From positions 1-48,406 of the forward strand of contig JAJDEA010000265.1 of the NCBI GenBank assembly GCA_029260035.1: a stretch of 48,406 nucleotides of DNA. Reading direction: 5' to 3'. The position numbers and the translations under genes were made by a program. The stretch is from Phycisphaerae bacterium (GTDB lineage: Bacteria; Planctomycetota; Phycisphaerae; UBA1845). A model generated the notes under the pieces. It ran no database searches. It was not told the DNA's origin and saw only the letters and a program-made list of their open reading frames with translations. This document shows, one piece after another, positions 23,900-32,049 of this stretch; position 1 is the stretch's first letter, and the number at the start of each line of letters is the position of its first letter.

Positions 23900-24967
23900 A
23901 TGTTTGGTTCCGGCAAGCCGTTAAACAACCCGATCAACTGGTCATTTCGCGTTGGCCGGCTGTTTGGAATCGATATCCGCGTACACATCGCGTTCGTGCT
24001 TTGCGTTGTAGTTCTGGTGTCGATGGAACTCCCCAAAGCCGACTCCGGGGTCGATTGGTCTCTACTCCGCGTGTTGATAGATGGACTAGGGACTTACGCC
24101 ATCCTCTTCTTGATCGTGCTTCTGCACGAATTCGGCCATTGTTTCGGTGCAAGGTCAACCGGCGGCGAAGCGGATGAAATTCTCCTTTGGCCCCTGGGCG
24201 GTCTGGCGATGGTCAATCCGCCACACAACGCCAGCGCCCACATGGTGACGACTGTCGCCGGGCCTGCCGTCAATGTCTTGATCTGCGCGATATGTGCCCC
24301 CATTTTGGCACTATGGATGGGAAGCCTTGGCGCCGTACCGTGGAACCCTCTGCATCCTTTCGAGCCGGTCAGTGAAGCCATGGCGATGTCCGTTACGGAA
24401 GGACAGTCCTGGCTACTTCGGGTCTACGGAATCAGCTATTTCATCCTGCTCATTAATCTTGTTCCGGTATTCCCCTTTGATGGCGGGCGAGTCGTGCAAG
24501 CGTGGCTTTGGCCTCGCAAGGGCTACGCCGAATCCATGATGATCGCGACCTCAACGGGCATGATCGGAGCGATCGCGATTGGACTATTCGCGCTTATCTT
24601 AAAGGAGGAGCGCTGGCTGCTGCTCATGATCGCTGTTTTCGGATATATGACCTGCTGGCAAACGCGGAACGCTATCAGAGAGCAGGGGGCTCTCGGAGGG
24701 GGCGGCTTCGGAACGGGTTTCGGCGGAGATTACGGCGATGGATTGGCAGGCGATAATACGGAGCGCAAGCCCGGTTTCCTGCAAAGACGTCGCGAACAGC
24801 GTGAGGCTAAGAAAGCACTTCGAGAAAGAGCGCGGATCGAAGCGGAGGAACAAGCCGTGGAGGAAGTGCTTGGCAAAGTCTCTGACCTCGGCATGGCGTC
24901 TCTCACCTCAGCCGAGAAAAAGGTGCTCGAACGCGCGACGCAGCGACAACGATCCGTCGAGTCTTAG
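23900..24967 (+). CDS. Site-2 protease, compact M50 family (SpoIVFB-like)
   Basis: The 355-residue membrane protease has the zinc motif H76-E-F-G-H80 and the third ligand Asp194 in P-F-D-G-G-R. It has about six transmembrane helices and no PDZ domain, unlike RseP in the same window. After the membrane core comes a Gly-rich segment, a highly charged helix (R-R-R-E-Q-R-E-A-K-K), and a C-terminal tail E-V-L-G-K-V-S-D-L-G-M-A-S-L-T matching the rhomboid tail next door. The ATG at 23900 has no strong Shine-Dalgarno, so coupling to the rhomboid transcript is plausible. Confidence 0.9.
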   Translation: MFGSGKPLNNPINWSFRVGRLFGIDIRVHIAFVLCVVVLVSMELPKADSGVDWSLLRVLIDGLGTYAILFLIVLLHEFGHCFGARSTGGEADEILLWPLGGLAMVNPPHNASAHMVTTVAGPAVNVLICAICAPILALWMGSLGAVPWNPLHPFEPVSEAMAMSVTEGQSWLLRVYGISYFILLINLVPVFPFDGGRVVQAWLWPRKGYAESMMIATSTGMIGAIAIGLFALILKEERWLLLMIAVFGYMTCWQTRNAIREQGALGGGGFGTGFGGDYGDGLAGDNTERKPGFLQRRREQREAKKALRERARIEAEEQAVEEVLGKVSDLGMASLTSAEKKVLERATQRQRSVES

Positions 24968-25077
24968 CGTTCTCTCCCTCGCTACGGCTCACTTCAAAAT
25001 AACACCATTTCGCCATTGGCTCGTTTGCTCCTGTCGTAAATGCTTTGGCTCCGTCCGATAGAGACCAACAATCTGAA

Positions 25078-27117
25078 TCAGATGCATTCGCCCCCACTGA
25101 CGTTCAGAGGTTTGCCTCCCTTTGAGGCAGGTTTTTCTGTCGCATCAGCTTCGATCTCATCTTCATATCGAACGGTGCAGGTTCGCGCCTTGAGTTTTGG
25201 TCCATCCGGGTGTTCGTGGGCGTACATGTCCTTGGCCATTCGACCACGCAGCCAAGCCGTATTCATCGGGTAAACATGGGGACTGAAGACCGTAGAGTAG
25301 CCATGCCACACAAAAATCGCCAAAGTTGCGAGCCACGCTTCATAGTAATGAATCACCAGCGCGATATCCAAGACACTCTTTGGCAGGCCGAAAGCATTGA
25401 TGAAGTAGTTGTCAAGCGCAAGGAGGATGCCCGTCGCGGACATGAGCAATGCTCCCCAGATCAAGGCCCAATACTCGATTTTTTCCATATAGCTGAATCG
25501 CCCGAATCGGGGTTGAGATTCGCGTAGGCCGAGGAAATGAAGTGCATTATGTCTAATCTGCCCGACGTCTCTAGGTGTAACGAGCATGTCTCGGAGCCAT
25601 TGCCTACCTCGGGACGTGAATAGATAAATGAAATGCCAGGCACAATACACAATGAATAGCACAGCCGCGATACGATGTATCAAGCCTCGGATCAGGAAAC
25701 CTTCCCCACCACCCCAGCCGAACATGAATTGCACCCACCAAGCTTCTGAAAAACGGAGGGAGAAACCGGAAATCACAAGAATAATGAAGGAGCTGGCAAG
25801 CAACCAGTGTTGGGCTGTTTCGCTTGTGTTCATGCGAATCACAAATGGCTTTGTTTGCAAAGCCCGAAGATGGCGCACGAAATCTCCAAGACAGTGAAGT
25901 GACATCAACCCAATCGTGATACCTATAATCCAATAGTAGATATTCGTGATCAACCCCGGCCAACCCATCTTACCGTTTGCGACCGCTTCGTGTATGGATG
26001 TGCTGGCGAGTTCAGCGGAGATACCGGGATGGCACTCGCCGCATGTCTTGCGCAGTTGATCGACGTGGATGGACGAAGTTGGGTCGGTCGAAGGCAGTAT
26101 TCTGTGGGCACCATGACAGGACGAACAATTGGCGACGTGGACGTCACCAGCCTTAGCCTTAAGGCCGTGATACGTGTCAACATATTTGCGTAGCTTGCCG
26201 CTAGGCACACCATATTTTTCGTTCAACACTGCGGATTCATGACACGGTGCGCAGGTCTCTTCCGCTAGTCTTGCAGCGCTAACCGGAGACCCTGGATCAT
26301 CGGGTGAGATGATCCCGTGCTCGCCGTGACAGGTTGTACACACAGGAGAATCCACAGCGCCGCGCAGGACCAATTCCCCATGAATACCCTCTAAGTAATC
26401 TTTCGTGACGGATTTATGGCATTGACCGCAGGTTTCCGGAATGGCGAAATGGAAAATAGACGAACCTGAGTCTGCTGCGCTTAATATCCTGTGCGACGTG
26501 CGTGTGCCGTCATCCGATTTGGCCGCATGGCAGTCGCTACAAATCGCAGCTACATAGATGCCTTTGGAGGTGGCGCGACCGTGTACGCTATTTTGATAAA
26601 GCTTGATTGGAGCGTCTCGTAGCACATCGTGTTTGGTAACCAGATCGACATCTGTATGGCAAGCTCTGCATGTACTGGGAAGATTAACTCTATGTACATG
26701 TGAGCGTCGCTCCGATGACGGAAGGATGTCATGCGTCCCATGGCAATCCCAACACCTTGGTATATCCGGGTCCGAGCCGATCTTCAGGCGTCCGTGACTT
26801 TGATAGGATTCTGCATCATCCTCGTGACATTCCGTGCAGAGATCAGACTCAACTGATTCCACCTCATCACCATGCGGCCTGGGCGACGACGCATCTATTT
26901 GGTCGAGATTGATAGAAGCATGACAATCGGTACAGTCAAGTTGAGCGTGGACCGATTCTGCAAGGGCCCGATGAGGTGAAACGTAGGTAGGCGTGTCGGC
27001 TTGCCCATCGTGACAATCGGTGCAGTTTTGTGCTCGCGGCGATAATGGCTCATTTGGTTGTATCGCCGGTACAAAGGAAATCCAAAGTAAGAGCGTTAGG
27101 GTTTGCAGGCTTTGCAT
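25078..27117 (-). CDS. Eleven-heme cytochrome c fused to a cytochrome b-like membrane domain
   Basis: The 679-residue protein has a signal peptide, then eleven C-x2-C-H heme c sites starting at residues 32, 62, 94, 122, 150, 193, 230, 260, 289, 331 and 359. A four- to five-helix membrane domain follows from about 388 with paired His residues (S-L-H-C, T-A-Q-H-W, L-I-H-R, A-W-H-F, V-I-H-Y-Y), as in formate dehydrogenase or thiosulfate reductase gamma-type cytochrome b. The tail is cytoplasmic. It would link the quinone pool to periplasmic multiheme electron carriers. AGGGG lies seven bases before the ATG, and a consensus sigma-54 promoter lies just upstream. It appears monocistronic, so its redox partner must be elsewhere. 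Confidence 0.9.
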   Translation of the reverse strand: MQSLQTLTLLLWISFVPAIQPNEPLSPRAQNCTDCHDGQADTPTYVSPHRALAESVHAQLDCTDCHASINLDQIDASSPRPHGDEVESVESDLCTECHEDDAESYQSHGRLKIGSDPDIPRCWDCHGTHDILPSSERRSHVHRVNLPSTCRACHTDVDLVTKHDVLRDAPIKLYQNSVHGRATSKGIYVAAICSDCHAAKSDDGTRTSHRILSAADSGSSIFHFAIPETCGQCHKSVTKDYLEGIHGELVLRGAVDSPVCTTCHGEHGIISPDDPGSPVSAARLAEETCAPCHESAVLNEKYGVPSGKLRKYVDTYHGLKAKAGDVHVANCSSCHGAHRILPSTDPTSSIHVDQLRKTCGECHPGISAELASTSIHEAVANGKMGWPGLITNIYYWIIGITIGLMSLHCLGDFVRHLRALQTKPFVIRMNTSETAQHWLLASSFIILVISGFSLRFSEAWWVQFMFGWGGGEGFLIRGLIHRIAAVLFIVYCAWHFIYLFTSRGRQWLRDMLVTPRDVGQIRHNALHFLGLRESQPRFGRFSYMEKIEYWALIWGALLMSATGILLALDNYFINAFGLPKSVLDIALVIHYYEAWLATLAIFVWHGYSTVFSPHVYPMNTAWLRGRMAKDMYAHEHPDGPKLKARTCTVRYEDEIEADATEKPASKGGKPLNVSGGECI

Positions 27118-27176
27118 GCGCTTGCCCCTGCCTTCCTAGCCTCGTCGGCCAACCTCTCTCCGGCAGGAGACAATCC

Positions 27177-27192
27177 TGCAATTGCGGTGCCA
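27177..27192 (-). promoter_or_regulatory. Sigma-54 (-24/-12) promoter of the multiheme cytochrome gene
   Basis: The minus strand reads TGGCACC-GCAA-TTGCA, a match to the sigma-54 consensus with correct spacing. It lies 59 bp before the cytochrome start codon. Confidence 0.78.
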
Positions 27193-27380
27193 GAGTAACC
27201 TGGAACAATGCGGTACGATCAGGTTAACATTTCCAAGAGATGACTTTGCTTGACAGACGACCTGTTTGGTCCTGAACAACGGCCCGATTTATCGCGATTA
27301 ACGTAACTGTTTGAATAGCGGTCCCAAGGCATTTGGAACGATATACAGGAACAAGGAATTGTCGTAATTGAGAAAGAGCC

Positions 27381-28607
27381 ATGACCGATTCAGAAACTGA
27401 GAACCAGGTTGATGCCAGCCGCCAAGGGCATGATAAGAGACTCCTCTTCAAGGTCGCGTTCTCGGCAGGCCTGGTGATTGTTCTTCTGGTGATTTGTGAT
27501 CTCGGGCTGTGGGTCTTTGCGCCGGTCTCCCACCCTTATCCGGATCGGGCCAATAGCCGACACGTCACGCTCCCAGAGCCGGGAGAGACGGTGTTCCAGC
27601 CAGACCCGAAGATCATGCCTGGCACGGAGCGCCCCGCACGCTTCACGGTCAACCAGTTTGGATTCCGAAGTCCGCGCCTTGATTCTGTTGAAAAGCCAGA
27701 CAATGTTTCACGAATCTTCTGCCTGGGAGGTTCCACTACTGAGTGCCTGTATGTAGATAACGACGACGCTTGGCCCGAACACCTCGCTCGTCTTCTGCAA
27801 GCCGATGCTCCACCCGGAGTGAATGTTGACGTTGTGAATACAGGGATATCCGGCGATACGACAAGAGAGCACATCAACATGCTCGCGCAGCGCGTGATTC
27901 CGTTTGAGCCGGACCTGGTCATCGTGCTAGCCGGGATCAACGACATGCTCATGCATACGGCAAGGGATTACAGCCCTTACCGTGCCGACAGTCGGTCACT
28001 CTATACGATTGCCTCGCCGGGCAACGCGCCGAAGATAAAATATGTATTGTGCTCCACATCACAAATTGCACGGCGACTTGTCCTCGCAAGACGATCATCA
28101 CGACGTCGAACGGCAGCGGGAACCTTTTGGCAAGACCTGGAGGGTCGATGGATGGTTCGTTTGCGCGAGATCGGTGCACGCAAGGAGTATGAGCCGCTGC
28201 CAATCGATCATAAGTGGCCCCATCCGGAGTACGGACAGAATCTTCGCAGCCTTGTGGGGATTTGTCGCGCAAACAACGTGAATGTCGTATTCGTGACCCA
28301 GCCCGCGCTATATCGCCCCGACTTGAGCGAAGAGGAAAGATCGCTCTTGTACTTCAGGCCGGGTGGACGTCGATATCCGCCTGAAGATATGGCCCGATTG
28401 CTCGAGTCATTCAATGAGCAAGTGCGTGCTGTCGGCACTGAAATGGGCGTTCCTGTCATTGATCTGGCAAAAATGTTGCCCCGCGATACGAGTGCGTTTT
28501 ACGATGACTGCCATTTCAACAAGGCAGGGTGTGGCCGTGTCGCACAGGTACTCGCCGAGACGTTGCTACAAAGCAAAGAGCTTTGGCTGCGTCAGGAACA
28601 GGAATGA
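27381..28607 (+). CDS. Membrane-anchored SGNH/GDSL hydrolase
   Basis: The 408-residue protein has an N-terminal transmembrane anchor at about 22-47, then an SGNH hydrolase domain. The blocks are G-G-S118-T (nucleophile Ser), N-T-G-I-S-G-D-T-T (Gly), A-G-I-N-D-M (Asn), and near the C-terminus D-D-C-H-F-N-K-A-G (Asp-x-x-His). The catalytic domain would face the periplasm. Such enzymes hydrolyse esters on lipids or polysaccharides, but nothing here points to a specific substrate. The start ATG has a purine-rich G-A-G-A-A-A-G-A-G stretch upstream. It is divergent from the multiheme cytochrome. Confidence 0.9.
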   Translation: MTDSETENQVDASRQGHDKRLLFKVAFSAGLVIVLLVICDLGLWVFAPVSHPYPDRANSRHVTLPEPGETVFQPDPKIMPGTERPARFTVNQFGFRSPRLDSVEKPDNVSRIFCLGGSTTECLYVDNDDAWPEHLARLLQADAPPGVNVDVVNTGISGDTTREHINMLAQRVIPFEPDLVIVLAGINDMLMHTARDYSPYRADSRSLYTIASPGNAPKIKYVLCSTSQIARRLVLARRSSRRRTAAGTFWQDLEGRWMVRLREIGARKEYEPLPIDHKWPHPEYGQNLRSLVGICRANNVNVVFVTQPALYRPDLSEEERSLLYFRPGGRRYPPEDMARLLESFNEQVRAVGTEMGVPVIDLAKMLPRDTSAFYDDCHFNKAGCGRVAQVLAETLLQSKELWLRQEQE

Positions 28608-28900
28608 CCTGCTAGGTTGTTCTATGCCGTCCAATCGCCGTATTGTAGGCGCAATGGACTGTCGTTAATGTCGGGTCTGCGTTGGTGTTTATGCACCAAC
28701 ACTCGCGCCGATATCACATCCAATAGGCGAGTTATCAACAAGCCGATTCACCAACTGTTTTGGATTCGAGGAGCAGACCATATAGTGAATATGGTCGCCG
28801 ATTTGAATTGGCCAGGCTCTAACGGTAGCATCTCCCGTCGGAGTTACTCGGGCTGAGATTATGGTACCGGAAAAATCTGCTTATTTAGGAGCAAACGATC

Positions 28901-29824
28901 ATGGATGAGTTACGGAATTCAAAGCTGATAAAGCTACAGGCCAAGGCATGTGCGATCCCACGATGCGTGAAGATTGGTGCCATATGCGTGATGTTTATCT
29001 CATTGACGGGATGCGATCCGTGTTTAAACAATCCGTGCGACAATGGAATTGCTTGTGATGGTATGGAGACGTGTACCGCTGACGGCGGCCAGGCAGTGTG
29101 CACCGACGGAACGGCGGTTGAATGTGTCGATCCCACGCCCGTTTGTACGGAGCCCGATGGTGCTTGTATAGATCCGTGCGAAGCAGTCGATTGTGATGAC
29201 GAGAATGACTGCACAACAGATTCCTGTACGTTGACCGCCAATGCCGACGGCTCGTTTGAAACCGATTGCATAAACGATCCGGATTGCGATGACGGCGACG
29301 CATGTACCGAGAGTGACACTTGTGGAGATGACGGCGTATGCTCCGGAACACCCATCGAATGTGCCGACGGCGAAACTTGCGTGGACGGGAATTGCGTATC
29401 CGACTCCTGCATGGACGTGGTGTGCGGCGATGGCGCAACGTGCGACCCGTTAACAGGTATTTGTATTGACTCGGACCCCCAACAAGTGGATGTCCTTCAA
29501 CTCGGCGGCTTCTTCTATCCGACAGGACTGTTTCGTTGCGCTGACTCTGAAGAAGAGCAAGCAGCAACCGAATCTTGCCCGGAAGGCGCTGGCTGCGATG
29601 AGTTTCATTGGCATAGCGACATGGTTACGGCTATCACATCCACGTCTGGAGCCGCAAACCCTGTCGGTAGCGCGATCAGCGACCCGAACGGGTGCCGGTG
29701 CGGTCATGGCAGGGTCAGCGAGGTCACCCGCACCATGATTACAGTTGGGGCATCCGAATTAGCCGACTACCTGTCAGCGACGACTCTCAGTGAGTTGCCC
29801 TCGGCTGCTGCTTGCCCGCCGTAG
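28901..29824 (+). CDS. Cys-rich secreted lipoprotein
   Basis: The 307-residue protein has an extended n-region and a lipobox-like S-L-T-G-C (Cys39). Residues 40 to about 190 hold close-spaced Cys repeats of EGF-like or stalk type, with acidic D-D-E-N-D-C-T-T-D-S-C and D-D-G-D-A-C-T-E units. These resemble the Cys/Asp repeats of planctomycete and myxobacterial surface proteins. The C-terminal about 110 residues form a distinct domain with F-R-C-A-D-S, G-C-D-E-F-H-W-H and G-C-R-C-G-H-G-R, where His and Cys could bind a metal. AGGAG lies ten bases before the ATG. Function unknown. Confidence 0.78.
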   Translation: MDELRNSKLIKLQAKACAIPRCVKIGAICVMFISLTGCDPCLNNPCDNGIACDGMETCTADGGQAVCTDGTAVECVDPTPVCTEPDGACIDPCEAVDCDDENDCTTDSCTLTANADGSFETDCINDPDCDDGDACTESDTCGDDGVCSGTPIECADGETCVDGNCVSDSCMDVVCGDGATCDPLTGICIDSDPQQVDVLQLGGFFYPTGLFRCADSEEEQAATESCPEGAGCDEFHWHSDMVTAITSTSGAANPVGSAISDPNGCRCGHGRVSEVTRTMITVGASELADYLSATTLSELPSAAACPP

Positions 29825-29978
29825 TTCGGCGACCTGCTCATATGGACGGTTGCCAAGGTAGGATGAACATCCTTTTGGCCTGAGCGTTCTGTTTGTCGAT
29901 CGCGGCCGATGCAAGTGTTGACGACGTTCCGCCAGTAGTGGCGCTAGAGAACTTCGGAGCTATTCCTCGGCAACCCTC

Positions 29979-30908
29979 ATGGGCAAGAAAAGCAGAACCA
30001 GGACGCGCCGACAGACAGATCCAATCGGTAGGATGCAACACAACTCGCGCCCAGACCTACTGTCTTCGATTGGCTTGTGGGTCTGGGCTGTTCGTTCCTG
30101 CATGACAATCTATGTAATCTGGCTGACTGTTCTCCCTCCCAAGTGGCTGACCCCAGCAATTTATTCTCTCTGGCGCAGTCCTCAGCTGTGGGTTCATCGT
30201 GTCATTGGGCGAGTGTTGAGAGCGGTTGGAATTGACGAACCCTCGCAATTCCTGCGAGTCGGCGCTTATTACATGCTATTGTGGTTTGTGCTGCCGACCA
30301 TAATTTGTTTCTTGTTTCGTAGAGGCAAGCCAGCCGACACAGGCTGGCGCAAACCCAACCGACTTCTGTTGCGAATTGTCGGTTCCAGCTTCGTCGTTTC
30401 GATACCGTTTCTACTCTGGATGGTGCGTAGCCCGCAGTTCGCCCCCTACTACCAATCATATATCGATGCTGGGCCTGCCACGGTACTCACCTATTATGTA
30501 ATTGTGCTATTCTGCGAACATTTTTTGTTTGAAGGCGTGATGCTCGCTGCATTTCGAGCTGATGGTCGTTGGCCCGAGCCTCCCAAGTTGGTTCAAGACG
30601 CCTCGACTGGATGGCGACGGATTGCTCAGTGGTTCGGCGTAGCGCAGCCAACCGGATCGGCTAAAGGTCTACAGAAAATTACGCGTTGGCTTGGCATTCC
30701 GGATGGATGCGTTGGCGCGATATTGTTATCCGGCATTCTGTTCGGACTGGTTCATTGGGGCAAGGCGGGCCGAGAGTTTCTGCTGGCCTTTCCGGGTGGT
30801 GTTTTTCTCGCAGCATTAGCTTATCGATGCAATTCCTGGCACACACCGTATCTGCTGCATGCTGGCACTGTCACAACAGCTGCGGTAATATTCCTTGTGA
30901 CGAGATAG
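29979..30908 (+). CDS. CPBP-like (CAAX protease-related) membrane protein with atypical motif 1
   Basis: The 309-residue protein has a basic N-terminus and about seven hydrophobic helices. The C-terminal part has the layout of CPBP/ABI intramembrane proteases. Where motif 1 (E-E-x-x-x-R) is expected it has C-E-H-F-L-F-E-G. It has a good motif 2 (F-G-L-V-H-W-G) and a motif 3-like L-L-H-A-G-T. The replacement of the second Glu and of the Arg makes full catalytic competence uncertain. There is no strong Shine-Dalgarno at 29979; an ATG at 30033 is an alternative start. Confidence 0.7.
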   Translation: MGKKSRTRTRRQTDPIGRMQHNSRPDLLSSIGLWVWAVRSCMTIYVIWLTVLPPKWLTPAIYSLWRSPQLWVHRVIGRVLRAVGIDEPSQFLRVGAYYMLLWFVLPTIICFLFRRGKPADTGWRKPNRLLLRIVGSSFVVSIPFLLWMVRSPQFAPYYQSYIDAGPATVLTYYVIVLFCEHFLFEGVMLAAFRADGRWPEPPKLVQDASTGWRRIAQWFGVAQPTGSAKGLQKITRWLGIPDGCVGAILLSGILFGLVHWGKAGREFLLAFPGGVFLAALAYRCNSWHTPYLLHAGTVTTAAVIFLVTR

Positions 30909-31071
30909 CGATAAGCCGGAGTGCCGGATCGCCAACACAGAGCGGGGATTCAGCTACGTCGGGAACGAAAGCCCACTTCGGCATGTTCAGGTCCAATGAC
31001 AAGAAGCCGGCAAACGACCGGGGTATTCCACCAAACACATCAAACGCATCATTGAGGTATGTACCCGTATC

Positions 31072-32049
31072 ATGTGCGAGAAAAACGACAATGAAACTGG
31101 GGCGAGCGATAATCACCTAATCGGTGATTCGACAGAACCTGAAGCCGCGATGGGTGCATCGACCATCACGGACGACACCTATTGTTGGCGATGCGGCTAC
31201 AATCTTCGAAGGTTGGCATCAAAGATCTGTCCGGAGTGTGCGCTAGGACTCGAAGACTACCAGCGTGTTGAATCAATTATTCCTTGGGTACACCGCCGCG
31301 ATTTGGGGCGGTGTCGCGCGTATTGGCAGACATTTCGACTGTTGACGTTTCAGTCTCGGCGGCTGGGCAGCGAAGTCGTCCGAACAGTGAGCTACGGCGA
31401 CGCGCAGTCATTCCGTTGGATCACCGTCGCACATGCGTTCGTGGCGTTGATCGCAATTGTCATCTTGTTTTATGTTGCCTATCCACCTGCAGCCGTTCTT
31501 GAAGCCCATGAGCCGCTAGTCGCGTTTGGCTTTCTTCAAGGCGACGATATACCGCTTTTGCTGAAGGCCTACGCGGCGGTTTGGCCCATCGGAGTTATGC
31601 TTTTTTGTGTTGTTTTAACATTCGCCGCTGTCACTGCCATCCCTAGCTATTTCTTTCATCCGAAAGTGCTTTCGATTCGTCACCAGAACAGCCTCATTTC
31701 GCTAAGCTACTACGCATGTGCACCGCTCGCAGCTGGAGCGGTCGGTCTTGTCATTCCAGCGTTCATTTGCACGCAGGGTTTTCTCCTCGAAAACGGATTA
31801 GCAGAAAGTCCTCTCGACGTGGCATTGGACACTATGATTGGAACAGGCGCAATCATGGGGATCGCGATGTTGTGGTCATGGCTCGTCGTCGCCAGGTTGG
31901 CAAAACGAACGATGCCTGTCGTCAAGGGCAGAACTGCACTGGTATCGGTTTGTGTGCCAGCCTTGTGTTCAGTCGTCACATTACTCTTACTCATAGGCCT
32001 TCCCGTTATCATCCTCTGGCTTGTCGTCGCGATTGTCAGCGTTTGGTGA
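31072..32049 (+). CDS. Zinc-ribbon polytopic membrane protein
   Basis: The 325-residue protein has a soluble N-terminus with a rubredoxin-like knuckle C-W-R-C-G-Y-N-L-R ... I-C-P-E-C, a signature I associate with planctomycete membrane proteins. About five transmembrane helices follow. Its 3' end overlaps the 3' end of the convergent gene at 31987 by 63 bp. I do not recognise the membrane domain (it has a Yip1-like feel, unproven). Function unknown. Confidence 0.72.
   Translation: MCEKNDNETGASDNHLIGDSTEPEAAMGASTITDDTYCWRCGYNLRRLASKICPECALGLEDYQRVESIIPWVHRRDLGRCRAYWQTFRLLTFQSRRLGSEVVRTVSYGDAQSFRWITVAHAFVALIAIVILFYVAYPPAAVLEAHEPLVAFGFLQGDDIPLLLKAYAAVWPIGVMLFCVVLTFAAVTAIPSYFFHPKVLSIRHQNSLISLSYYACAPLAAGAVGLVIPAFICTQGFLLENGLAESPLDVALDTMIGTGAIMGIAMLWSWLVVARLAKRTMPVVKGRTALVSVCVPALCSVVTLLLLIGLPVIILWLVVAIVSVW

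Noticed and set aside
28995..29567. Antisense Arg/His-rich frame opposite the Cys-rich lipoprotein
   Set aside because: Low-complexity complement of Cys/Asp-rich codons, with no signal or family match.
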